Of a stretch of 64,000 nucleotides of DNA, positions 1 through 10,297 are shown piece by piece. Source of the DNA: Pegoplata infirma (taxonomy: Eukaryota > Arthropoda > Insecta > Diptera > Anthomyiidae); assembly GCA_963921195.1 (NCBI GenBank), contig OY992537.1, positions 19,493,125 to 19,557,124 of the forward strand, in the 5' to 3' direction. Made by a program: the position numbers and the translations under genes. The notes under the pieces are model-generated. The model was not told the DNA's origin. It searched no databases and was given only the letters and a program-made list of their open reading frames with translations. Position 1 is the first letter of the stretch. Every line of letters starts with the position of its first letter.

Positions 1-284
1 CCTTTTATAAAAAGTACCTTTTATAAAAAGTACCTTTTATAAAAAGTACCTTTTATAAAAAGTACCTTTTATAAAAAGTACCTTTTATAAAAAGTACCTT
101 TTATAAAAAGTACCTTCTATGAAAAGTTCCTTTTATAAAAAGTACCTTTTATAAAAAGTACCTTCTATGAAAAGTTCCTTTTATAAAAAGTACCTTTTAT
201 AAAAAGTACCTATTATAAAAGGTACCTATTATAAAAAGTACCTTTTATAAAAAGTACTTTTTATAAAAAGTACCTTTTTGGAAG
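1..284. repeat. 16-bp tandem satellite, block 1
   Basis: Tandem copies of the 16-bp unit CCTTTTATAAAAAGTA run from the left edge of the window, about 17 units, with some variants (CCTTCTATGAAAAGTT, CCTATTATAAAAGGTA). The unit is nearly palindromic around TTTTATAAAA. The same satellite recurs at 45475-45748 and 63012-63897. The block is cut by the window edge. Confidence 0.97.
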
Positions 285-440
285 AGGTTCTTTTTTGAAA
301 TTCCGTTTTTAACGGGGGTAAAGAAGTGAACTTTTTTTATTTTTTTTTGTTTCTATAATAATGAAAAAGAGTACGTTTTAGTTATTCTAATATTTCTTAA
401 AATAATGGTTCAGAAACTTGATATTTTATATAAAGGATCA
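285..440 (+). repeat. Decayed copy of the ~146-bp unit after the satellite
   Basis: Phrases such as AACGGGGGTAAAG and TAAAATAATGGTTCAGAAACTTGA match the 146-bp tandem unit of 62126-63011 and 44383-45474. The satellite is therefore flanked on its right by degenerate long units, as also seen at 63898-64000. Confidence 0.65.
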
Positions 441-904
441 CTTAGCACAAAAAAACAGTTTTTGGTTATTTATTGTTATTTTTACCTATCTAATTATTAA
501 ACTAAAAGCCCTAAAAACAACACCAAAGAGAAGAACATATTTTAAAATTCAAAATTTTAGAACGGGGATCAAAGTGGAATAGAACAGGGAACAATATAAA
601 ATGATAACTTTTACTCAAATTTTTCGTCTTTAACTTTTTTACTCCATATTTTTTCTCTCTATATATTTTTTCACTCAAAATTTTTTTTATTACAATTTCT
701 TTATTGACTGAAATATTTATTCACTCAAAATCCAAAGTCTAAATCTAAAGACTACGTAGGGGAATTTTCTTGAAATCGGTTGAGTAACTCTGATCCTTCT
801 ATTATCCGGTATTCAATACAACCGGTAACGAAGTACCGGGATAGTAAGCTAGTTTAAAATTTATATAAAAGGGACGATTTTAAGGTTGGGGTGTCTCGGC
901 ATTC
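441..904. other. No gene; holds one fragment of the CAAGGGAAGTATC element
   Basis: AT-rich DNA without a credible open frame. Bases about 848-898 (GGGACGATTTTAAGGTTGGG and neighbours) match the terminal part of the inverted-repeat element defined at 25345-25924. The rest is not recognised. Confidence 0.6.
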
Positions 905-979
905 ATTCATTAAATATGAATGATTTTGTAAGTTTTTTTACAATTTTCTATTGAAATAATTTTGTTACAAAATTTTTAA

Positions 980-1052
980 CAAAATTTTGGGGAATCGATC
1001 CAGCAATCAACTACGTTCTGGCCACACACTCTATCCATCATGCCAAAGTCAC
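980..1052 (-). other. tRNA-like Pol III promoter boxes in repeat F (SINE-like), copy 1
   Basis: On the minus strand TGGCATGATGG (1045-1035) resembles an internal A box and GGATCGATTCC (1001-991) resembles a B box. Their starts are 44 nt apart, the spacing expected in a tRNA. The acceptor ends do not pair, so this is not a functional tRNA gene; it looks tRNA-derived. Repeat F extends well beyond both sides, so a simple tRNA-headed SINE does not fully explain it. Confidence 0.5.
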
Positions 1053-1328
1053 TTGATACAAACATGTTTTTATATTTCTATAAATAATTTTTTGACACTT
1101 TTTTTCTACAAAAAATAACCCACACAAGTAGTTAAAGTCTAATGATTTCTCTTAAAAATGCCAACATTAAAAAAATAACCTACACAAATCATTAAAATTA
1201 AAAGAAGAAGAATTACTTATTTTTACTTACAGAACAAAAATAAATGACTTCGAAATTAAATGTTAATGAAAGTCCTTATTTTTTATGATTTTATTTTTAA
1301 AACAACGCACTGAAGTATTCATTTAAAA

Positions 1329-2172
1329 ACAAGTAAGAAAATTATAGTCGGTCAAGACCGACCATATAATACCCTACACCAGAGTTTCCCGGACCATGGG
1401 TCCCAAGTTCAAGCATGGACTGATTAGATCTATATTTTGTCAAATCTTTAATAAGTGTAAAAAGCAATCACTAATCAAATTTGAGTGGAATAGGCTTCTT
1501 TTTGTTGACAATAAATCGCTTCAACTGAATATCGGGCGAAATTTCCACATGGGACCTAAGTCCAAAATGGTCCGATAATAATTAGATTTGATAAGGTTAT
1601 TAAAGTACGCGTTTAACATACACAAAGAGAATTTTAATTAAATATTTTCTATTTTCATGAAAATTGAGAGATTTATGTGAAAATCGGGAAGGTGGTTTGT
1701 ATGGGGGCTACTAGAAGAACTGGTTCGATTTCTTTAAAATTCGGAATGGTGATTTGTGTGTATAAAACATTAATTTCTGCCAAATTTTGAAAAGATACCT
1801 ATTAAAATGCGACTATTAGAGTCATTTGAGCCAAAACTAAAGAGGACCTTTGTATGGGGGCTAGGTCTAAATATGGACCGATTTTTTCCAATTTCAATAG
1901 GCTTCGTCCTTGGGCCAAAAAAGGCTTAAGTTTTAAATTTCAAGTCAATTGATCGAGAATTGCGACCTGTATCGTGTTTACACCGTTTACATGGACAGAC
2001 AGACGGACGGACAGACGGACGGACGGACGGACGGACATAGCTAAATCGACTCAAAAAGTGATTCTAAGTCGATCGGTATACTTAAAAGTGGGTCTAGGAC
2101 CAATATTTCGGGTAGTTACAAACATCAGCACAAACTCATTATACCCTGTACCACAGTGTGGTGTAGGGTATA
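1329..2172 (-). mobile_element. DINE-1/INE-1-like element, family A copy 1
   Basis: It begins ACAAGTAAGAAAATTATAG, followed by a perfect short hairpin (GTCGGTC-AA-GACCGAC) and TACCCTACACCA. It ends in a terminal hairpin (TACCCTGTACCACA paired with TGTGGTGTAGGGTA). A GACAGACGGACGGACA microsatellite lies near 1996-2037. These are the hallmarks of INE-1/DINE-1, non-autonomous Helentrons, read here in reverse to the usual orientation. The empty site in repeat F copy 2 fixes the borders within a run of A. Three more copies lie in this window. Confidence 0.85.
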
Positions 2173-2275
2173 AAAACTGAACATTAAGCAAATGTTTTTT
2201 CGTTTAAAAATAACTAAACGTGAAACTTTTAAATAAACTACGATAAAAATAGTTAATGACATAATTTTTTTAGTG

Positions 2276-2395
2276 TACTGATGATAACACTGGAGTGTTT
2301 GAAACGGGTATGGGAATACCCGAATCTATTATTTTTAGAAATTAAATTTTCTTCTGCAATTTTTTTACTTAAGCTTTAATGAATTTATTCCATTT
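2276..2395. repeat. Dispersed repeat G, copy 1
   Basis: CTGATGATAACACTGGAGTGTTTGAAACGGGT with the following ATGGGAATACC and TTTCTTCTGCAATTTTTT recurs at 53150-53290 and 58330-58455. The family is not recognised. Note the inverted GGGTATGGGAATACCC within it. Confidence 0.7.
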
Positions 2396-3745
2396 GCGTA
2401 TTTTTGACAGTTATAGCTCGAAAAACTACATCATATTTGAAAACATTTCTATTTAAATTTTAATCTCAAAATCTATTTCTTTTTGTTACATTGTATGCCA
2501 TATATTAATAAAAATACGTATACTTATTGATCACAGTGTAGTATACATACATAGAAATAAAAAATAGCTAGAGAAATAAGCAACATTCGAGTACAATAGC
2601 ATATTTTGTTGACACTTGAATATAAACAGCTACTCTTACATGAGCACTTTGAATGTAGCATAAATTCTACATACTCTACATGATGATAAACAACAATGTA
2701 AAAGAATGTATTTGTCTGTAAGTATGTAATATCCCATGTATATGAGTCCTTTTTTGTTAAATACAGCATATACAATGATGTGTAGTAAAATTAAAAGAAG
2801 TACTAAAAGTAGGGGGGGGGGGGGGGGAGGTTAAAGAATACTGTGATACTGATGAATTACAATGATGAATGATGCTAATATTAGCGTTAAATATACGTAA
2901 CAGGCAACATTTGTGCCTTCTTTTTCCACATGTCTCTTCTGTTTTATGTATGACGATGTTACTGAAACGGATTTGATGTTGCTTCCATTGATGATATGAG
3001 TATATGGAGGAGAAACAAAAAAAGTTTAATTGTTTTTATTTGAAAAGTTTTTCGTTTGTTGCTGATGTTGTTGATGCTGTAACCAAACATAAACATAATG
3101 ATAGTATAATCGAATTATACGTACATATGTCAATATTATATACAATTAATAAATGTTAATAAATGAGTATAAATAATGTAACAAAGACTGGATAAGATTG
3201 ATGAGAGTGTGTTTTTTTTATTTTAATAGCAATATTAAACATTAAATTCTGGATAATATTATATGAATATTAAATTTTTATGAAATTTGACATAATATGT
3301 TGAGTAGGGCGTATCATCAAATCTAACCTTGCGAATTTCGTATCGTAATACCTTCCGAACGATTGCCACTGAGTAGCTGATTGTTGGAAAATTTATAAAA
3401 TAAAATGTGCAAGGACCCTAATTCTTGTCCGAATTTTTTCCCCAAATCTGGCTTTAAAATTTTTAGTTTTTGCGTACTTTATGGAAAAAATACACCCAAA
3501 ATATTTTGTAGTCAAAAACAAATGAAAAACACATTAAAAATAAGTGATAAAACAATTGAAAACCATCCCAGTAATTATTCGTTAGTCTTAACAAACATCA
3601 ACATTTTTTTTTTACTGTTCATAAAATTTAATTTACATTGAACATTATAAAGTCACGTTTTTTTCCCCCCAACAAATTCGAAAAATAAAAACATTAATAA
3701 TTAAGGATTTTTGTGTTATTTTTACCAACGAATTCAAAAAAAAAT
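2396..3745. other. No gene seen; single-copy-looking AT-rich DNA
   Basis: Both strands were examined. Short open frames (60-83 codons) lack any recognisable motif and sit in low-complexity DNA. The only notable item is the G-run at 2812-2827. Confidence 0.5.
2812..2827 (+). repeat. Run of 16 consecutive G
   Basis: An uninterrupted G16 tract in otherwise AT-rich DNA. It could form a G-quadruplex, and its exact length in an assembly is prone to error. Confidence 0.95.
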
Positions 3746-3873
3746 TACCTACGAAAACATTAAAAATTAATGATTTCTTAGGTTATTTTACAATTTTTCT
3801 ATTGAATTATACCTACGAAAACATTAAAAATTAATGATTTCTTAGGTTATTTTACAATTTTTCTATTGAATTA
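3746..3873 (+). repeat. Perfect 64-bp tandem duplication
   Basis: The 64-bp sequence beginning TACCTACGAAAACATTAAAA and ending in CTATTGAATTA occurs twice head to tail with no difference that I can see. The second copy runs into repeat F copy 2. Perfect identity suggests a recent slippage or unequal-exchange event. Confidence 0.9.
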
Positions 3874-4335
3874 TTTATAAAAAATTTTTAATAAAATTTT
3901 GGGGAATCGATCCTGCAATCAACAGCATTCTCGCCAGACACTTTACCCATCATGCCAGAGTCACATGATACAAACATGTTTTTATATTTCCATACATACA
4001 TTTTTGAAATTTTTTTCTACAAAAAAATAACTTACACAAATGGGTAAAAACTAATGATTTCTCTTTAAAAAGTGCCAACAATTTAAATAAAATAACGTAC
4101 ACAAAACATTAAAAATTTAAGAAGAATCACTTATTTTTACTTACAGAACAAAAATAAAAGACTTTAAAAATTCAATGCAAATATTTTTTTTATGTTGTTA
4201 TTTTTGAATCAAAGTACAGGAAGAGTCATTTTAAAAAAACTGAACATTAAACAAATGGTTTTTTTAAAAAACGTTTTGTCGTTTAAAACTTTTTAAATAA
4301 ACTACAAACAGTTAAAGACATAATTTTTTGAGAGT
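3786..4335. repeat. Dispersed repeat F, copy 2 (uninterrupted)
   Basis: Aligns with 930-1328 plus 2173-2290 and shows the pre-insertion state (TCATTTTAAAAAAACTGAAC near 4230) of the DINE-1-like insertion at 1329. Confidence 0.8.
3892..3964 (-). other. tRNA-like Pol III promoter boxes in repeat F, copy 2
   Basis: Minus strand TGGCATGATGGG (3957-3946) and GGATCGATTCC (3913-3903), again 44 nt start to start. The same geometry is kept in both copies although bases between the boxes differ. The acceptor stem is not preserved. Confidence 0.5.
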
Positions 4336-4404
4336 ATTTAAAAAATTCCAAAAAAAAAGAGATTTTGGCCAACGGATTCTGATTTTTAAACATAAAAATT
4401 ATTT

Positions 4405-4650
4405 TTTAACATGATAATGTTTTTAGGCTGGTGTCTTATTTCAAAAATGATGCGGGCGCCACCTCAGTTTGACTATATTAGCTAACGACTAACAAAAAAT
4501 AAAATAAGAATTACTGTTTCATTTTCTTAAAACCAAATTTTTTGTAACTTCGATTTGTAACTTGGATAATAATCCCCCTGCTGGTGAATAAAGCCGTAAC
4601 ATAATTATTTTTAAAAAGTTTTTTTATCAAATTTTTTTTCATAATATTTT
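4405..4650. repeat. Dispersed repeat H, copy 1
   Basis: AATGTTTTTAGGCTGGTGT, then GCGCCACCTCAGTTTGACTA, TTTTCTTAAAACCAA and a CTGGTGAATAAA stretch, recurs at 59405-59640. It ends where the family B element begins. Family not recognised. Confidence 0.65.
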
Positions 4651-5127
4651 TATACCCTTCACTCAAGTGATAGAGGGTATATATAAGTTTGTCATTCCTT
4701 TTGTAACACCTCGAAATATTGGTAAAGACCCCATAAAGTATATATATTCATGATCCTCGATCGATTTTGAGACGATCTAGCGATGTCCGTCCGTCTGTCC
4801 GTCTGTTGAAAACACGCTAACTTTTGAAAGACTATACGGAGGCTCCTGAAGTTTGGCATATATGTTGGACATTTACCTGGCCAGGTTGGTATTGCAATCC
4901 AGCGAAATCGGTCCAGTGGTTCAAAAGTTATAAACAAATGAGTGAATTTCGGCAAGGGTTTTTCTGGAATTTACGAGATAAAACACACGGTAACTTTCGA
5001 ACGGCAATTCTGATGCTGAAGTGTGGCATATATATTTGCCGTTCCTCTGGTCCGGTTCGTTTTAAATTTCAGCAAAATCGGTCCAGTGCACGGTGGTCAA
5101 TTCCGGCCAAAAATCAATAACTTCTTT

Positions 5128-5388
5128 ATTTCTGCATGTAAATAGCTCAAATTTAATATTCGAATTATGAATAACATAACTGATACCTTGCCCAAATGTT
5201 GGACCTACAAATACAGTGGTTGGCCAAATAATCATGGACGTCCCAAATGTATCAAACATGTCTGCATATAAACAGCAATAATTTAAAATCCGAATTAAGA
5301 ATAATATACCTGATCGCTTTTCAAAACGTTAAACATACAAATATAGTGGTTGGCCAACTAAGCATGGACGTGTCAAATGTATCAAACT
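5128..5388 (+). repeat. Imperfect ~130-bp tandem duplication
   Basis: Two adjacent diverged copies share TCTGCAT-TAAA, GAATTA-GAATAA, GTGGTTGGCCAA, CATGGACGT and AAATGTATCAAAC. It lies within the core of the Transib-like element. Confidence 0.8.
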
Positions 5389-5394
5389 AATTAA

Positions 5395-6659
5395 GGTGGG
5401 GGTTGGAACTAAAAGAAACAGCCTTAGTGTGCAATTACAATTCTGGCGTTGGCTTTGAATTTTGTGTAAAGAGAGGGCGTTTGATTTAAACAAAGGCTTT
5501 GGCTTTGAATTTTGTTCTGGCGTTTGTTTGTATACACACACACAAAGAAGAACAGAAATATAATTATTTGGTGGAAGAAAAATAAATTTTTCCTGAAAAT
5601 TATTTTTTTTCGGTGAAACATAAAACTCCTTTGGCTTTTTTAATGATATTTTTTTGATATTTGTTTTTTTTTTATAATAATTGGCAGTAAATTATATTTT
5701 CACTTTCTTTTATATGTACTTTTCTTCTAATTTTCTAATACACAGATGTGTTTCATAAACAAGATATGAAACACATCACAAAATCAACCCTTTTTTTGTA
5801 AAAGACTGGCAACGCCAAAGCAAGAAAAAAATTCTCACGAGAGAGCAAAGCCAAGAAAATAGAATTGATTCTATTCTGGCTTTGAAACGCTAGCGTTGGC
5901 TTTGAATTTTGTTCTACATACAAAATGTATGGAAGCGAGCAAAATTCAAGGCCAACGCCAGAATTGTAATTGCACACTTAGTGTTAGCAATTTTTTTAAA
6001 AAAATATATACGCAATACTTTTTAATTCTGTTTTTTTATTTCAAATATTAACAATCGTAATATTTTTAAAAGTTTAAAAGACAAAGAATTGCCAGGGTTT
6101 CCAGTTAATTGTGGAATGCTATTTTTTAAAAGACAAAATGGCCGCAGTTGTACAGCAAAAACAACTAAACCGATTTTGATGATATTTTTTTTTTTTGATT
6201 TGCAGTTTATTTAATTTTCTAATACTTATCGTGACATTTTTTTAAAAATTTGACCTAATTAATATTTGAATGAAAGAAGAAATTGAAGTTTTTCTATTTT
6301 TTGAGTTTACGTTAGCATATCTTCAACAAAAATTATTTTTTTTCCAAAAAAAATGGCCACGTTAAGTGCTTGAAAATTTAATTATCTACAAATCAAAAAA
6401 AATATCATCAAAATCGGTTTAGTAGTTTTTGCTGTAAAAATGCAGCCAACTTTTCCCTTTAAAAATACAACACACGATTAACTGGCAACCCTGATAATTC
6501 TAGTTGACCAAATTTTGTGTTATGAAATTTTTAAAAATGCTAAAATGTTCTTTCTTTCAAATGAAAAAACAGAATTAAATAATACTACTATTATGTATTT
6601 ATTTTTTTAGCTGTTTAAAAATTGCTAACATTAAGGCTGCTTTTTAGTCCCAACCCCCC
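5395..6659. mobile_element. TTAA-flanked inverted-repeat element
   Basis: TTAA duplications at 5391-5394 and 6660-6663 bracket inverted ends: GGTGGGGGTTGGAACTAAAAG on the left, and on the right the complement of GGGGGGTTGGGACTAAAAAG, followed in both by CAGCCTTA. A TTAA target is the hallmark of piggyBac-type transposition. No coding capacity is seen, so this would be a MITE. It is itself interrupted at 5429-5975. Confidence 0.65.
5429..5975. mobile_element. Inner MITE in the TTAA element
   Basis: Inverted ends GTGCAATTACAATTCTGGCG and, just inside, TTGGCTTTGAATTTTG. They are flanked by CTTAGT on both sides, and 7 of 8 bp match if the duplication is taken as 8 bp. Copies of GGCTTTGAATTTTG also occur internally near 5500 and 5895. 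The superfamily is uncertain, possibly hAT. Confidence 0.65.
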
Positions 6660-6766
6660 TTAAACCACATTTTTTTTTATTTCGTCTTTTTTTAAGTTTT
6701 TTTAATGCAAATCTATGGGTTTTAAGTTAGTATCTATTCACATTCCCTATTTTGGTGGAGTTTGTA

Positions 6767-8639
6767 CACTCAAAAAAATACGTCAGTAAAAAAGTTTGTA
6801 AAATGGTTTGTAACCCAACTTTACAGGTTTTTTACTAATTCTTACTAAAAAATTATTTTTTAGTAATTCTTTTTTGTAAACTCGTGTTACAAACTATTGA
6901 TTTTTTACTGATGTTTTAATAATTTTTTCAGTTGATTTTTTAAAAATTATCGTACTAACTTTTGATAATTATTTTGTAAATTTTACAATATTATTTAGTA
7001 AATTTTGTTTTTTTTTCTAGAAAAAAATACACTTTATTAAAAAATTTAAATTTTATTAAAATATTTGGAAATTAAAAAGAGCATTAAAAAATATATATTA
7101 TTATTTTTTTTTTCTTTTAATGTTAAAACAGTGGACCAACGCTTTGATGAATATTAATAATATATTTATGTTTATTACTTTTAAAATTGAACCACTCTTA
7201 TTTGCATTTGTTTTTTCCAATTAAAGAAGCACAAATAAAAAAGGAAGGAAATATAGTGAAAAGAAGATATGCAAAAACAACATAATAGAACAAATTATTT
7301 TTTCTTTGTTCTCAACTGGCGTTACTTTTTTCCTTATGCTTCCTATGAATAGTTTTTTTTTGTTCTCGTGTGTCTTTATTGAAGGGTTGATTTTTTTTAT
7401 TACTGAGAGTAGTATTGACAATTTTGTGTCTCTTCATAAATTGTGAATCACAATACAGCAGCAGACAGAAACATTTTTTATACAGACAACAGCAAAAAAA
7501 ATAAATGAGGATATTTTTCTGTCTGCCGCTTGCTGTTGTATTGTGAAGAGACTCTGTGTAATTTCCTTTATCTCTTTCTTTATTTTCTTTAGTCACAAAA
7601 TAATACTCGAAAGTTAAACGTCGCGACACGGACGAAATGAACAAAAAAATTAATAACAAACAAATATTACAACACAAATTTTAAAGTATTTTTTATTTCA
7701 AATTAACTCGTTTTGTTTGGATAATAAAACCCACGTAAAACATTATAGGAAATGCTGAAAACAGGTAGCAATTGTATATTTATGTGTTTCATTTAAAATA
7801 TTATATTGATATTTTCAATTCTAGAACATCATGCACAAATACCAACACATATTCAACATGTAAACAACACAATTTTCAAAGCATTAATGTTATTTCCAAC
7901 AACAATTGAGTTTCATTGGAATAGTACTTGGCGACAACAAGCGCAACAGACGAAATGAAGAAAAATTTACAAATATTACAACACAAAGTACGTAGCAGGT
8001 AACCAAATTCTAAAGTATTTTTTAATTAAAATTAACTCCTTTTTTAAGATAACAAATAAAACCCTCGTAAAACAAAATAGGAAATGCTGAAACAGGTAAC
8101 AATTGTATATTTATGTGTTCCATTTAAAAAATTATGTTGATATTTTTTATTCTAGAACATCATACACAAATAAATAAATAAATATATTCAACATCGCAAC
8201 AACACAATTTACAACACATTAATGTGATGTGGTACGTATAATTTCTATTAAAAAAATTGTGTTTAATATTTTCTCTTATATATTTTAGATCAACAATTCT
8301 AACAAAAATTGAGTTTCATTGGAATAGTAATTGGCGGCAACAAGCGCAATACGCAGTTTACATATTGTACAAAAATACCAAAAATTATAAATACACAATT
8401 TACATTTTTTTTACAAAAAAAGTTAATAATATTTACAAATGGGTTTTAAAATTAATTTTACAAAAATTGTACAGAAAAATTCTGTATTACTAATTTTTAC
8501 CAGTTATTTTGAGTTTACTAAAATTTGAAAACCAAAGTTTGTAATGGTAACTGAAAAAGTTATCGGGCACAAATTGAAAACTTTTTTAGTAATGGTAACA
8601 GACTTTTTTGTAAGGAATACTAACATATTTTTATGAGTG
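6767..8639. mobile_element. TA-flanked inverted-repeat element (1873 bp)
   Basis: Inverted ends CACTCAAAAAAATACGTCAG on the left, and the complement of CACTCATAAAAATATGTTAG on the right, with a TA duplication at 6765-6766 and 8640-8641. Such termini suggest a Tc1/mariner-type non-autonomous element. Inside are an imperfect hairpin (7426-7553, around GACAGAAA and its complement) and a ~340-bp duplication. A 121-codon minus-strand frame at 7312-7677 has no recognisable motif. Confidence 0.65.
7660..8345 (+). repeat. Imperfect ~340-bp tandem duplication
   Basis: Shared landmarks in both halves: ACAAATATTACAACACAAA, TAAAGTATTTTTTA, AGGAAATGCTGAAA, CAATTGTATATTTATGTG, CTAGAACATCAT, and TTGAGTTTCATTGGAATAGT followed by TGGCG. 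The halves begin near 7665 and 7975. It lies inside the TA-flanked element. Confidence 0.8.
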
Positions 8640-9596
8640 TAGGTTTAAAAAAGTCCACCATTTGTAAAAAATGAGTCCACTAAAAATGCTCTTGTTTAAA
8701 GAATCGGTAAAAGTAGGAGCTGAAATTTAAAATACTTACTTTTAATAGTTAAAAGTACAAACTGATTTTTATAGCTAACCTCTAATAGCCTCTAATTGAT
8801 TTTTATGGTCTTTCAAAATTTATTTTTTTTAGAGTTTTTTTTTAATTTTTATCTAATTTTGTTACACATCACTTTAATACAAAAACGCGCACAAAATCTG
8901 CAAAAACCACATGGAATGATTATTTACTATAGGAATTAAAAATCCATGTCCAAACTTACAAAAATAATGTGAAGAAAAATGCATAGCCAACTTTTATTGA
9001 AAACTAAAATATACATTTTAAAAAAAGCTGAAATGAAAAGCAAAAAATACTCAACTTTGCACCACTATGGACAATAATATAGTGTTACAAGGCCCAAAAA
9101 AAGATTTAAGTTGTATGTTTTGAAGTATTAGCTATAATATAGCATCAAAAGTTCATCATGATTTAATAAAAAAATAAAATGATTTTTGGCCGGAATTGAC
9201 CACCGTGCAGTGGTTCAAAAGTTATTAGCAAAACCGTAAATTTCAGATTAGTTTCACCTTAAATTCACGTGTTAAAAACCCGTTTAACATGTTTTAAAAC
9301 ATTTGTAAGTCAGAAAAATATTTGACAACGTATTTTTGTCACACAAAAATATTTTTACACTAAAACAAAAAAAAAAATACACTCGAAAAAAATTTACACT
9401 CAAAAAAAATTTTACACTCAAAAAAAAATTTAGTAAATAAATTTTTTTTTTCTAAAATTACTAAAAAAAAATTGTTTTACACAAAATAAAATATTTCTAA
9501 TAAAAAAAGTTATTTTTTCACGTAAGAAGATTTACTATCACTCAAAAAGGACATTGTGGAGGGTATTCGGCAAATCGAATTTAGCTTCTCTACTTG

Positions 9597-9834
9597 ATTT
9601 GTTATCAAATTTTTTAGTACATAAAATTTTTGTTTTTAATCAATGCAATTAATTTTTTTTATATTTTTATTTTAACAAAATTTATCAATTTTTTTACACC
9701 AAAAAAAAAAAAATTATCAAAAAAATTTTTTTTTTACCAAAAATTTTTTTTTCCCAAATTTTTTTTTTTACCAAAAATTTGTTTCTTTATTAAAAACTTT
9801 TTTTCCATCCAAATTTTTTTTACTGTTACTTAAC
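9597..9834. repeat. T-rich low-complexity tract
   Basis: Runs of T separated by short words such as CAAAAA and CCAAA. It resembles the CATCAATTTTTTT tract at 59640-60245 in composition. No gene. Confidence 0.75.
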
Positions 9835-10297
9835 TTCTTAAAAAATCGTTTAAATATGTGAAAACAAATCGAATACCTAATAACATAACAAGTAAGAGTC
9901 TTTCTTGCATCATAAAACAAGAATTACTTATAACTAGGGCAAGTACTTTCATGCATCTAAAAAACGAAAATATGTGCCTGTAATATGCATCTAAAAATCC
10001 AAAAAATGCACTAAAAACTTTAAAAATATGCATCTAAAAATTATTGTTTTTACTAAAAAAATTTGTCAACATAAATTAGGCTTTGTCAAATATTTTTAGG
10101 ACCTCGACAATTCTTTAAAATGTTTTATTGAGTGGAAAAAATTTTTAGTTAGTAGAATATTTTTTTACTTTTTTTCGGAATTGTCCGATTTTCAAGTCAA
10201 AAAAATTAACTTAAAGGCAAAATACCCCACCCTAATTCTAATCAAAATAAAAATTCAATTTTCCTGTACAAAATCTTAAATGCGAAAACATTTTTTT

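Larger units (their letters stand above)
905..2290. repeat. Dispersed repeat F, copy 1, split by a DINE-1-like element
   Basis: Bases about 930-1328 and 2173-2290 together match 3786-4335. The shared parts are GGGGAATCGATCC, ATGATACAAACATG-like text, TTATTTTTACTTACAGAACA, and then CTGAACATTAA. The intervening 1329-2172 is absent from the second copy, which therefore serves as an empty site for that insertion. Confidence 0.8.
5089..9207. mobile_element. Non-autonomous element with Transib-like termini (4119 bp, composite)
   Basis: Perfect 28-bp inverted termini begin CACGGTGGTCAATTCCGG and continue with CCAAAAATCA. They are flanked by the 5-bp TSD CAGTG (5084-5088 and 9208-9212). Removing the insert restores the family B sequence GGTCCAGTGGTTC. 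A CAC start with a 5-bp duplication is typical of Transib elements, whose ends resemble V(D)J recombination signals. No transposase frame remains. Most of the length is later insertions (5395-6659 and 6767-8639); the core is about 1 kb. Borders are firm, the superfamily is an inference. Confidence 0.72.
4651..9596 (+). mobile_element. DINE-1/INE-1-like element, family B copy 1, split by a 4.1-kb insertion
   Basis: Starts TATACCCTTCACTC with a terminal hairpin closing at GAGGGTATA. It then carries CCATAAAGTATATATATTC, GATCCTCGATCGATTT, a GTCCGTCCGTCTGTCCGT tract, and at the far end GGAGGGTATTCGGC followed by CTACTTG. This order matches INE-1/DINE-1. The element is split at GGTCCAGTG/CAGTGGTTCAAAAG by the Transib-like insertion 5089-9207; the intact order is seen at 51741-52674. 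Short frames in it are not conserved. Confidence 0.85.

Noticed and set aside
1974..2180. Frames across the GACGGACGGACA tracts
   Set aside because: Arg/Asp/Thr repeats come from the microsatellite common to all DINE-1-like copies.
7312..7677. 121-codon minus-strand frame
   Set aside because: Contains an imperfect hairpin and low-complexity stretches, lies inside a non-autonomous TA element, and has no recognisable domain.
5089..9207. A coding Transib transposase
   Set aside because: No frame long enough and no RAG1-like motif seen on either strand; only the ends and the TSD support the family.
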